The notes: generated by a model from the sequence alone, not told the origin. Shown: positions 1-7,526, numbered from the stretch's first letter. The stretch is 11,623 bases of DNA from Cytophagales bacterium (GCA_024643485.1 JAHEMU010000047.1:1-11623); one strand, 5' to 3'. Program-made: numbers and translations.

Positions 1-256
1 TTTTGTAATTCGAAGAGCTTTATGACCTGGGCAAGCCCCCGAGCCCCCTATGGCAATTTAGTTAATTCAATTAAAAATCCCATCATATAAAACAGCTATA
101 AACGTTTAAAAAAAATAAGTATTTAGTTTTATCCTACTTTTTGACATTGTTATAAAAAATGCGTTTTTTGAACTGTGGGCAGGGGAATTGGGCTTACCTT
201 GTAAATTTTTAATCATCAAATTCCAAATTACAAGGCTATTATTTTCAACCTTTAAT
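1..256. other. Left-edge spacer with no recognisable gene
   Basis: I see no convincing gene here. The stretch is AT-rich apart from two GC-rich islands, at about 24-55 and 172-198. Frame 1 on the plus strand is open from the window edge to a TAA at 88-90 and could be the tail of a gene entering from the left, but its translation resembles no family I know. The two GC islands are imperfect inverted copies of each other (AAGCCC, short gap, CCCCCT at 33-50; AGGGG, short gap, GGGCTT at 181-195). A second inverted repeat, CCTTGTAA at 197-204 and TTACAAGG at 228-235, lies just past the stop of the minus-strand gene ending at 257. It has no U-tract, so I do not call it a terminator. Confidence 0.4.
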
Positions 257-634
257 TTAGTGACTTATTCCACACTCTTCACAAGGTTTGATTTTTCCTG
301 CTGCGTGTTTTTTGGGTTTCCGCTTATGTCCAAAATAGGAGGGGTCGCTGTACTTTGGCTGTCTCATTTTGCGCTCCATTTTTATGCGGTCTTTTTTAAC
401 CTGCTCTTTGCGTTTATAATAATCTTCTACTAACTCAGCATGATGTTTATAATACTTATACCGAAACGATTGTTTATATGCTTTTTTACTATAATCCGTT
501 GATTCAGCGCCTTGTATTGTAATTATTTCTTCCGGAGCTTCTATAATTCCTCTGGAATTAGCGGTTTGAGCCTTGGATTGGTGAACGTTGAAAAATAAAA
601 TAGCCAAAAATGATACGTAGATAATGTTTTTCAT
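257..634 (-). CDS. Small secreted, strongly basic protein with C-terminal CEECGISH tail
   Basis: Function unknown. The 125-residue product starts with a signal peptide (residues 1-23: short basic start, hydrophobic core, then an Ala-Gln site), so it should be exported to the periplasm or outside. The mature part begins with an acidic stretch (about 32-45) and becomes very rich in Lys, Arg and Tyr (about 50-113). It contains the short motif YSDPSYFGHKRKPKK (95-109) and ends in CEECGISH (118-125), whose two Cys and terminal His could hold a metal or form a disulfide. I have a weak memory of similar Lys-rich proteins with such a tail in Bacteroidota, but cannot name a family. It lies 45 bp after the lipoprotein gene on the same strand, so it is probably the last gene of the SpeD/SpeE-like cluster, though it could have its own promoter. 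Start ATG at 634 fits the signal peptide. Confidence 0.75.
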   Translation of the reverse strand: MKNIIYVSFLAILFFNVHQSKAQTANSRGIIEAPEEIITIQGAESTDYSKKAYKQSFRYKYYKHHAELVEDYYKRKEQVKKDRIKMERKMRQPKYSDPSYFGHKRKPKKHAAGKIKPCEECGISH

Positions 635-679
635 GGTCTATATAACGGTTGAATATGGTAAATAGTATGCGTTGTTCAT

Positions 680-1606
680 TTAAAGGGCTTTAAATTCGCC
701 TTCTTCTGCGATATTAAAACCAAAAGTATTCAGATTTGCTTTTGCTTTGCTTTCCGCCCTCAATAAGTCATTGGTATGGTTAAAATGAATAAACCTGATT
801 TTTTCTTTATCTGTGGTTGAAAGGCTTGAAAAATATTCAATACTTTCGATTACAAATGGGTGTGGTATTTCATTCATATTCCTTCCCGGAAGCTCATTTT
901 CCATAAAGAAAGAACCGTCTAAATAGGCGTAGTCTAATCGGGGAATTAATAAGCGCACGTCTTCAGTCCATTTTTCCCATTTATCGATGTCGGGTAGGTA
1001 TAAGGCATTTTTATTGGGCCCTGTTATCCAAAAGCCGACTGTTTCACTATATTCGTCGCGATGAGGAACTTTTTTGGGTTGAATGAGAAAGGAAGGACTC
1101 AATTGAAATGTGCTATCAGCACGTAGCGAAACAATCTCAATGTTTTTCAAAGATACAAGCATTTCCCAGGGACCATTTTCCGCCAAAAATTCTTTCATTC
1201 GCGGCATGGCATACACTTTTACTTTCGAAGCATTAACAGATTCGCGCCCCAAATACATGAGGCCTGAATAATGACCAATATGTGCGTGAGTAAGTAAAAT
1301 CCCACCAAGGGAATAACCAGTTTGATCTTTAACCATTTTGATCTGTAAAGGCAAGTCTGGAGTGGCATCTAATAAATAAAATTGTTTGTTTTTCGAGTCG
1401 ATTAAGGCTGCAGACGAAACCATTTTTTGTTTGGTTGTCAAAGATTTACAACAGTCTTTTTCACAGTCTAATTGAGGATAACCAGCATCCTGTGCGACTC
1501 CCGTAATCATTATACCAGATTCATTAGAAAAGGCAGATTTTATAGATGAATTACATCCTTGAATGATTAAAATATATAGTATAAAACTAATGGAAAGCGG
1601 TTTCAT
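680..1606 (-). CDS. PqqB-like metallo-beta-lactamase-fold lipoprotein
   Basis: Predicted metal-dependent hydrolase or oxidoreductase of the metallo-beta-lactamase fold, closest in my reading to PqqB. The main metal motif is THAHIGH (106-112): it gives HxHxxH, but the usual Asp before the last His is Gly, as in PqqB. Other likely ligands are H182 (PHRDE), D206 or D208 (LYLPDID) and H274/H277 (IHFNH). The early GVAQDAGYPQLDC region with C48, C52 and C53, and the later LDGSFFMENE stretch (229-237), match PqqB layout. The N-terminus is hydrophobic and ends in QGC (16-18), a relaxed lipobox, so the protein is probably a lipoprotein of the envelope; no acidic surface-export signal follows the Cys. 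Its ATG overlaps the end of the SpeE-like gene by 20 bp. No other PQQ genes are near, so a role in PQQ synthesis is not implied; the substrate is unknown. Confidence 0.85.
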   Translation of the reverse strand: MKPLSISFILYILIIQGCNSSIKSAFSNESGIMITGVAQDAGYPQLDCEKDCCKSLTTKQKMVSSAALIDSKNKQFYLLDATPDLPLQIKMVKDQTGYSLGGILLTHAHIGHYSGLMYLGRESVNASKVKVYAMPRMKEFLAENGPWEMLVSLKNIEIVSLRADSTFQLSPSFLIQPKKVPHRDEYSETVGFWITGPNKNALYLPDIDKWEKWTEDVRLLIPRLDYAYLDGSFFMENELPGRNMNEIPHPFVIESIEYFSSLSTTDKEKIRFIHFNHTNDLLRAESKAKANLNTFGFNIAEEGEFKAL

Positions 1607-2984
1607 TGATATTTAGTTTAAAGAGGATGGCGGAATCTATGGTATTTATGGCATAGTCACTGTTGGGTGATTTCCCAAAACTCAATAAAAGCCGGGTCGA
1701 TTCAGGGGTTAGCCATTTTGTGTTCAATTGCTCGGCTTTTTCAAATTGAAAATCGGAGAACTTGATGGAATCTAATGCACCCATCACCCAACTCCATTCG
1801 CCTATGGTTGGGATTTGATTATGCATGGGTTGTATCTGAAACCCGGCGGAGATAATCGTATTTTTTATCGTTTGAAATGAGTTTGGTGTGAGGTATGGCG
1901 ACATTGATTGTGTAATGAAGATACCGTCGGGTGTAAGGTGGTTTTTTAGAAGCTGATAAAATTCTTTGGAAAAATACTGACTAGTTTCAATCGAGGATGG
2001 GTCTGGCAAATCAATATAAATGAGATCGAATGAAGTATTTTCAAAAGCTAGGTAGTCAAAAATAGAATTGGAGATCACTTTAATTTTTTCGTTATCAAAT
2101 ATAGAATGATTAATAGTTAAAAATTCAGATTCCGTACTAGCAATTCTGAATAGGGAAGAATCATAGGGTAAAAAGGTTACGGATTGCACTGATTCGTGTT
2201 TCAAGATTTGATGAATTAATATCCCATTTTCTCCACCTATTACTAGAATTTTCTCTGGATTTTCTATTAAACGAAGAGGAAGATGGGCCATCGGTTCATA
2301 ATACATGGAATAATCAATGGTTGAAAAATATGGCCGATGGTTAAAGTAAAACCAACGGTCACCCTTCCATTCCGTAATGTCAATTTGACTAAACCGCGTA
2401 GTGAATTGTGAAATGATTTTATCGTGATACAAGTGTTGATCACTGAAATAGGAAACAGGAGTTAAAGGAAATAAAAATGGTATTAAACATAATGCGGAAA
2501 AGCCCCAGTTGATTTTTGCTTTATTGGAGGCAACCAAGATAAATACGCTTCCAATTGCTGAAAAAATGAATATTTCTAATTTAGAAAATGAAGCAAATAG
2601 GACCAATAACACCCCGAAAAGAAGGGCGAAAGTATGTTTCGGAGGCATTCTAAACAACATACTCAATCCTATTCCTGAAAGGATCAATTGAAAATAAATA
2701 GGGAAATGAGCGTAGGAACTAAAAGATAGAAGATAGTAACAAAACTCTAAAACATAAAAAGTACTAAGGAAATAGAACAAATAAAAAGGTAAACGTATTT
2801 GAGTTATTTTGTCCTTAAAAGTAATTCCACTTAACCCACCAACTAAAAAAAGCACTACGCATAATGTTTTATCAGATGAATTTAAATCGTAAAAATACGT
2901 GTAGTAGCTATAACCTTCCTTCAGAAAGTAACTAATTAAAATTCCCAACAGAAAAAAGTATAAAGGATAGGTGCTACGCTTCAT
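1587..2984 (-). CDS. Membrane-embedded spermidine synthase-like (aminopropyltransferase-fold) protein
   Basis: Two parts, numbered from the ATG at 2984. Residues about 6-178 hold some seven hydrophobic segments. Residues about 190-440 form a SpeE-like Rossmann methyltransferase-fold domain. Landmarks: YYEPMAHLPL (228-237, counterpart of the YHE box), VIGGENG (248-254, counterpart of the AdoMet loop GGGDG), DLPDP (325-329, counterpart of D-x-x-D-P) and a late PTIGEWSW (392-399). In known spermidine synthases the Asp of GGGDG helps hold the amine substrate; here it is Asn, and the Gly before it is Glu, so a normal putrescine reaction is doubtful. A TTG at 3002 would add six residues; I prefer the ATG, which overlaps the upstream speD-like stop by 11 bp (the TTG by 29 bp). 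Pairing with SpeD argues that decarboxylated AdoMet is the donor. The product is unknown. Confidence 0.85.
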   Translation of the reverse strand: MKRSTYPLYFFLLGILISYFLKEGYSYYTYFYDLNSSDKTLCVVLFLVGGLSGITFKDKITQIRLPFYLFYFLSTFYVLEFCYYLLSFSSYAHFPIYFQLILSGIGLSMLFRMPPKHTFALLFGVLLVLFASFSKLEIFIFSAIGSVFILVASNKAKINWGFSALCLIPFLFPLTPVSYFSDQHLYHDKIISQFTTRFSQIDITEWKGDRWFYFNHRPYFSTIDYSMYYEPMAHLPLRLIENPEKILVIGGENGILIHQILKHESVQSVTFLPYDSSLFRIASTESEFLTINHSIFDNEKIKVISNSIFDYLAFENTSFDLIYIDLPDPSSIETSQYFSKEFYQLLKNHLTPDGIFITQSMSPYLTPNSFQTIKNTIISAGFQIQPMHNQIPTIGEWSWVMGALDSIKFSDFQFEKAEQLNTKWLTPESTRLLLSFGKSPNSDYAINTIDSAILFKLNINETAFH

Positions 2985-3267
2985 CTTTTTGATATCGATC
3001 AAGTAATTGAATGAAATCTACAAACATTTCTGAATTACAACTACTCAACTGAATATAGGTAGTGCTTTCCTCAGGAAACGTATGGACAGCAAAATGACTC
3101 TCTGATATTAACCACAATCCAGTGTAGCCTTGTGGAGAAAAATAATGTTCCGAAAAATTCAAAATCCCAAAACCAGCTTGAATCAACATTTTTTCAAACA
3201 AATCCTTTAGTTTGTCGGGGTCTGTCTCTTTTATCCAACGGCTGTGTTCATCTATTTTTGCTTCCAC
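2974..3267 (-). CDS. speD: Minimal S-adenosylmethionine decarboxylase (SpeD-like)
   Basis: Predicted pyruvoyl-dependent AdoMet decarboxylase, giving decarboxylated AdoMet, the aminopropyl donor. The 97-residue proenzyme has the self-cleavage site E56-S57-H58, followed by H62 and C77. The spacing 57-62-77 equals the S63-H68-C83 spacing of the Thermotoga enzyme, and the HTFPE motif (62-66) keeps the substrate-binding Glu. Ser57 should become the pyruvoyl group after cleavage. It is shorter than usual (about 115-130), mainly at the C-terminus, which stops soon after the Cys. The start is GTG at 3265-3267; upstream the frame stays open to about 3336 without an ATG, and the first internal ATG (residue 27) would remove a core part of the domain. 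It is the first gene of the minus-strand cluster and overlaps the SpeE-like gene. Relatives with changed substrate (for example arginine or ornithine decarboxylases) are known, so the substrate is inferred. Confidence 0.88.
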   Translation of the reverse strand: MEAKIDEHSRWIKETDPDKLKDLFEKMLIQAGFGILNFSEHYFSPQGYTGLWLISESHFAVHTFPEESTTYIQLSSCNSEMFVDFIQLLDRYQKDEA

Positions 3268-3324
3268 TATATAATTTATTGATATTAAATTGAGTAATTT
3301 ATAATTAAATCTCTTTTTTGTATC
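3268..3324. promoter_or_regulatory. Divergent AT-rich spacer between speD-like and RNA methyltransferase genes
   Basis: This 57-bp spacer must serve both directions, or promoters must lie inside the neighbouring genes. It is almost pure AT with several runs of the type AATTTAT. A TTG at 3290-3292 stands 20 bp before CTTTTTTG (3313-3320), a poor fit to the TAnnTTTG element and only 4 bp from the ATG at 3325, so I do not call a specific promoter. No good minus-strand element is visible. Confidence 0.35.
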
Positions 3325-4497
3325 ATGACAGATTTAAAAGATAAAAGTAATGAAATTGTAATATCTTGTTTACCAGGTTTAGTCGAAACGCTGAAACAGG
3401 AATTGAATGACCATAATTTCCCTGTAGTAAAAGAATCTCCGATGAGTGTTACTACTCAAGGGGCCCTTTTAGATACCTATTTTTTGAATTTGTGGCTTAG
3501 AACGGGATCTCATGTTTATTTTAAATTAAAAACATTCAAGGCAAATAATACGGATGAGCTTTATAAAGCGGTTTATTCCATGCCTTGGGAAGAATATTTT
3601 AGTTCTGAGAAATACTTTTCCATCCATTCTTTTGTCAAACATCCGGATGTTAATGATACACGTTTCCCGAACCTACGGGTAAAAGATGGAATTGCAGATC
3701 GATTTATGAAAGTGTTGAACACTCGTCCATCTTCCGGCTCGGATAAAGACCAGGTGGTTATTTATTTACAATGGGTAGGCGAGGACGCAACAATATATTT
3801 AGATACCTCTGGAATTACCCTTTCGAAAAGAGGGTATCGACTTCAGGCCGCCGAAGCACCATTATCGGAAACCTTAGCCGCCGCTTTGGTGATGACCTCC
3901 GAATGGGATAAAACCATGCCATTTTTAAATCCCATGTGTGGAAGTGGTACTATAGCAATTGAAGCGGCATTAATTGCTTACGGAATCCCTCCTGGTATTT
4001 ATAGAATGAATTTTGGGTTTAAACATCTGTTGTCGTTTGACAACGTTCATTGGAATAAATTAATAAATGAGGCTCCAAAAAGAGATTTACTAGAACCTAA
4101 AGTGGAAATTCATCTTTCAGATATTTCAAGACTCACCGTTACCGTTGCAAGTAAAAATGCGGAACGTGCAGGTATTGAACATCTTTTGACTTTCTCATCG
4201 GGTGATTTCGAACGCGTTAAAAAGTCAGACGAGCCGGGGGTAATCATGATGAACCCGCCATATGGCAAGCGGTTGGGCGAAATTGGTGAGTTGAAAAAAA
4301 TGTATCAACGTATTGGAGATTATTTGAAAAATGAGTGTTCCGGTTATATTGCATTTATTTTTACTGGAAATATGGAACTGGCAAAGTTTATTGGTTTGCG
4401 AACTTCCGCAAAGAAAACGTTCTATAATGCGAAAATTGAGTGTAAATTATTGAAATTTGAAATGTATCAAGGATCAAAAAAAATAAAGAGTGAGTAA
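3325..4497 (+). CDS. THUMP-domain 23S rRNA guanine-N2 methyltransferase (RlmL/YpsC type)
   Basis: Predicted AdoMet-dependent enzyme that methylates the exocyclic N2 of a guanine in 23S rRNA (m2G2445 by analogy with the N-terminal half of E. coli RlmL). The 390-residue protein starts with the family's CLPGLVETLKQEL-type segment (15-27) and a THUMP RNA-binding domain (about 45-160). The RGYR linker (169-172) follows, then the methyltransferase domain with NPMCGSGT (202-209, AdoMet loop) and NPPYGKR (310-316, the NPPY catalytic motif of amino-group methyltransferases). Length fits the single-domain bacterial form; the RlmK half found in E. coli is absent. ATG at 3325 gives the expected N-terminus. 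Its last 8 bp overlap the next gene, suggesting one transcript, though no functional link is obvious. The family is clear; the exact target base is inferred. Confidence 0.92.
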   Translation: MTDLKDKSNEIVISCLPGLVETLKQELNDHNFPVVKESPMSVTTQGALLDTYFLNLWLRTGSHVYFKLKTFKANNTDELYKAVYSMPWEEYFSSEKYFSIHSFVKHPDVNDTRFPNLRVKDGIADRFMKVLNTRPSSGSDKDQVVIYLQWVGEDATIYLDTSGITLSKRGYRLQAAEAPLSETLAAALVMTSEWDKTMPFLNPMCGSGTIAIEAALIAYGIPPGIYRMNFGFKHLLSFDNVHWNKLINEAPKRDLLEPKVEIHLSDISRLTVTVASKNAERAGIEHLLTFSSGDFERVKKSDEPGVIMMNPPYGKRLGEIGELKKMYQRIGDYLKNECSGYIAFIFTGNMELAKFIGLRTSAKKTFYNAKIECKLLKFEMYQGSKKIKSE

Positions 4498-6739
4498 ATC
4501 GTCTTCCTGGATAAAGAAAATTATTTACAGTATGCCTGTGCAACTTCTTTTGTTGCACTTAAGGAAAAACTATGGATTAATAATCTACTGGCTTATTTTA
4601 TTTGCTATCGTAGTAAAGGCTTTTGGAAGAAGCATGGGAATTCCTTATTTATTTCTGGATCCGGAATATCAAAATGAGGTCAGTTTTACTTCTTTCTTTA
4701 TTGTGGGAGTTAGCCTTGCCTTTTTTACTGTTAGTTTTTATATCACTTCCTACATTATTGACGGACCTAGATTCAATTTTATTGCCTGGCTGAATCGCCC
4801 TTTTACAAGGTTCAGTATTAATAACAGTGTAGTCATTTTCTTATTCCTGATTATTTATACCTATCAAGTAATCATCTTTCAACAGGAAAATTACATTGAG
4901 ACTAATAAAATTGTCGTTTTTTTAACAGGTTTTTATTGTGGATTCCTGTCAACTATTGGACTCATGTTTTTGTATTTCCGAGTTACAAACAAGGATATAT
5001 TTAAATATATGGTTTGCAAGCTAGATGAAAAATTAAAACGAAAAGTAAAAGTTACACGAGCACGCGCTATGAGTCGATTAGCCTCTGCTAAAAGCCAACA
5101 AATACGTACCACAACCTTTATCGATTCTGATTTTAAATTCAAAGAGGTTCCCGATTATAAGGGATTTTATGATAAAGAAACGGTTTTACAGGTTTTTGAC
5201 CAAAACCATCTTAACCTAATAAGTGTGGAGCTTTTTATCTTTGCCTTGCTTTTGTTTTTGGGTTTATTTTCAGACATCCCAATGTTTCAGATACCTGCTG
5301 CAGCAAGTTTTGTATTGCTTATTTCGTTTTTAATCATGTTTACCGGGGCCTTCGAGTATTGGTTTCGCAGGTGGTCGTTGTCAATTTTTATATTAGCTAT
5401 TATTCTTCTAAATTTTCTCATTCAATTTGGTGTCATAAATAAACAGTACCAAGCCTTCGGAATTCATTACAATGGGACAAAATCAATTTATAATCTTGAT
5501 GGCTTGTCACTTCAAAGTAATCCAGAAACTCGCACGGCCGATTATGAATCAACACTACTTACATTAAATAAGTGGAGAGCAGGATTTCCAATAGATCAAC
5601 CACCAAAAATGGTATTAATTTGCGCCAGCGGAGGAGGACAACGAAGTATGCTTTGGACGCTTAACGCTCTTCAGCATGCTGATAGTGTTACTAATAGGGA
5701 GTTGATGAATCAAACACGTTTGATTACAGGAGCTTCAGGGGGTGTAATCGGCGCGGGATTTTTCAGAGAATTAATTTTAAGAAATTATTTAGATTCCACT
5801 ATTAACCCTCAAGACACTAAATTTCTTCAGCAAGTAGGTCAGGATAATTTAAACCCAATCATTTTCTCTTTGTTGGTGAATGATTTCTTTTTAGGATTCC
5901 AAAAATATAAATACAACGATCAGGTTTATGTGAAAGACAGGGGTTTTGCTTTTGAACAACAGTTAAATAGGAACACCAGTGGTTTCATGGATAAATCCTT
6001 ATTTTCGTATAGGAAGTATGAAGAAGAGGCTATTATCCCAATGCTAATTCTCTCCCCGACAGTCGTAAATGACGGCCGTAAAATGTATATAAGTCCAATG
6101 GATATTGCATACATGACCACTTCATTAAATGGAGATGCAACAAAGTTCACAAAGGCCATAGAATTTAAAAAGATGTTTAAAGATCAAGCTGCCGATAGCT
6201 TGAGGTATCTTAGCGCTTTACGAATGAGTGCAACTTTCCCATATATTACTCCAAATATCACACTTCCAAGTATTCCTCCTATGGAAATTATGGATGCAGG
6301 ATTAACTGATAATTACGGAGTGTCCGACGCGACTCGATTTATGTATGTCTTTTCAGATTGGATTGAACGGAACACCTCCGGAGTCGTTTTTCTGTTGATT
6401 CGGGATTCTCAAAAAATGCGCCCAATTGAAGAAAAAGTAAGCCAATCGATGTTTCAAAAATTCTTTTCCCCGCTTCAGGGTTTTTATAAAAACTTTGAAA
6501 ACATTCAAGATTTTTCGAACGACGATAAACTAGAACAAATGAAAAAGTGGTTCAAAGGAAATGTGAATATCGTTCAGTTAGAATACAATTCAGCTAATAA
6601 TGAAGAGATAAAAGAAAGAGCTTCACTTAATTGGAGGCTGACATCAAGAGAAAAAGAATCGATTTTGGAAAATATTCATTCGGAAAAAAATAAATCTGAA
6701 CTCGATAGATTAAAAAATTTACTTAAACCAGTAAATTGA
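4490..6739 (+). CDS. Integral-membrane patatin-like phospholipase
   Basis: Predicted serine lipase/acyl hydrolase anchored in the inner membrane. The 749-residue protein has about seven hydrophobic helices (near 28-45, 66-90, 111-130, 141-163, 244-263, 268-288, 296-314). A basic loop of about 80 residues lies between the fourth and fifth (164-243). A patatin domain follows (about 370-640). Catalytic parts are intact: glycine-rich oxyanion loop ASGGGQR (379-385), nucleophile GASGG with Ser416, and DAG with Asp602. The C-terminal 100 residues are charged and probably soluble. The GTG start overlaps the upstream gene by 8 bp; an ATG at residue 15 (4532) is an alternative and leaves all helices intact. 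Bacterial patatins act on phospholipids or other acyl esters; the substrate here is unknown. No secretion machinery or toxin-type neighbour is present, so a housekeeping lipid role is likelier than an effector role. Confidence 0.88.
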   Translation: MSKSSSWIKKIIYSMPVQLLLLHLRKNYGLIIYWLILFAIVVKAFGRSMGIPYLFLDPEYQNEVSFTSFFIVGVSLAFFTVSFYITSYIIDGPRFNFIAWLNRPFTRFSINNSVVIFLFLIIYTYQVIIFQQENYIETNKIVVFLTGFYCGFLSTIGLMFLYFRVTNKDIFKYMVCKLDEKLKRKVKVTRARAMSRLASAKSQQIRTTTFIDSDFKFKEVPDYKGFYDKETVLQVFDQNHLNLISVELFIFALLLFLGLFSDIPMFQIPAAASFVLLISFLIMFTGAFEYWFRRWSLSIFILAIILLNFLIQFGVINKQYQAFGIHYNGTKSIYNLDGLSLQSNPETRTADYESTLLTLNKWRAGFPIDQPPKMVLICASGGGQRSMLWTLNALQHADSVTNRELMNQTRLITGASGGVIGAGFFRELILRNYLDSTINPQDTKFLQQVGQDNLNPIIFSLLVNDFFLGFQKYKYNDQVYVKDRGFAFEQQLNRNTSGFMDKSLFSYRKYEEEAIIPMLILSPTVVNDGRKMYISPMDIAYMTTSLNGDATKFTKAIEFKKMFKDQAADSLRYLSALRMSATFPYITPNITLPSIPPMEIMDAGLTDNYGVSDATRFMYVFSDWIERNTSGVVFLLIRDSQKMRPIEEKVSQSMFQKFFSPLQGFYKNFENIQDFSNDDKLEQMKKWFKGNVNIVQLEYNSANNEEIKERASLNWRLTSREKESILENIHSEKNKSELDRLKNLLKPVN

Positions 6740-6778
6740 AGTCACTTTATTAATCAACTTAATTATAACTTATTATTT

Positions 6779-7513
6779 ATGAAGAAGAATGTGCTTGTTG
6801 GAATTGCTGTGTTATTTTCTTTTAGTGGCTTTACTCAAAAACTACCTCCACCTGAAGAAACGGAAGTCTGGACCCCCGTACCTGCAGTAGTTGATCCGCA
6901 TGGGAAAAATGGAGCTCCGTCTGATGCAATCGTTTTACTTGAAAATGGATTTTCAGCTTGGACCAGTCAAAAAGGCGGGCAACCAAAATGGTTTATGGAT
7001 AAAGGTGTAATTACGGTTAAACCCGGTACAGGAGAAATCAGAACTAAACAAGCATTTGGATCTGTTCAATTGCATATAGAATGGAGAACACCTCCTGTCG
7101 ATAGTGCTGCTACCGGACAGGGTAGGGGCAATTCAGGGATATTTTTGATGGGAAAGTATGAGGTTCAAGTGCTGGATTCTTACAATAATAAAACCTATTC
7201 AAATGGACAAGCATCAAGTATTTATAAGCAGCATATACCTTTGGTTAACGCCATGAATCAACCACTTGAATGGCAATATTACGATATTATATTTACGGCA
7301 CCTGAGTTCTCTGAAAAAGGAAAGGTAGTAAAGCCCGCAAGAGTTACCGTATTGCATAACGGCGTATTGGTGCAGAATAATGTCGAAATATTAGGTGAAA
7401 CCGTTTACCAAGGAGCACCTGTTTACAAATTGCACGACAATAAACTTCCATTATCTCTTCAAGATCATGGAAATATGGTGAGTTTCAGAAATATTTGGAT
7501 TCGAGAATTGTAA
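6779..7513 (+). CDS. Secreted DUF1080 (3-keto-disaccharide hydrolase-like) protein
   Basis: The 244-residue protein begins with a signal peptide (1-20, ending FSGFTQ), so it is exported. The rest is a single DUF1080 domain, a concanavalin-like jelly-roll fold. Hallmarks are LLENGFSAWTS (53-63), WFMDKGVITV (71-80) and the core GNSGIFLMGKYEVQVLDSY (117-135), followed by WQYYDIIF (165-172) and a closing SFRNIWIREL. Family members have been linked to hydrolysis of 3-keto-glycosides and to other carbohydrate work; no sugar-oxidising partner gene is beside it, so the substrate is open. It starts 39 bp after the patatin gene, on the same strand. Its stop lies 13 bp from that of the convergent ribH, with no clear hairpin terminator between them. 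Confidence 0.9.
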   Translation: MKKNVLVGIAVLFSFSGFTQKLPPPEETEVWTPVPAVVDPHGKNGAPSDAIVLLENGFSAWTSQKGGQPKWFMDKGVITVKPGTGEIRTKQAFGSVQLHIEWRTPPVDSAATGQGRGNSGIFLMGKYEVQVLDSYNNKTYSNGQASSIYKQHIPLVNAMNQPLEWQYYDIIFTAPEFSEKGKVVKPARVTVLHNGVLVQNNVEILGETVYQGAPVYKLHDNKLPLSLQDHGNMVSFRNIWIREL

Positions 7514-7526
7514 GAAAAAATGGAGA

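Noticed and set aside
197..235. Inverted repeat CCTTGTAA / TTACAAGG as terminator for the minus-strand cluster
   Set aside because: Loop is long, stem AT-rich and bulged, and no U-tract follows on the minus strand.
188..433. Open frame of 81 codons on the plus strand
   Set aside because: It overlaps the basic secreted protein on the other strand, is Phe/Leu-rich as expected for the reverse of a Lys-rich gene, and matches no family.
2509..2691. Plus-strand 60-codon frame inside the SpeE-like gene
   Set aside because: Antisense shadow of the membrane segments; no recognisable protein features.
4933..5142. Minus-strand 69-codon frame inside the patatin gene
   Set aside because: Shadow frame; the plus-strand gene is clear across it.
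5926..6159. Minus-strand 77-codon frame inside the patatin gene
   Set aside because: Shadow of the catalytic domain coding region.
7514..7526. Bidirectional terminator between the convergent DUF1080 and ribH genes
   Set aside because: Only 13 bp and no inverted repeat; only short A/T runs are visible.
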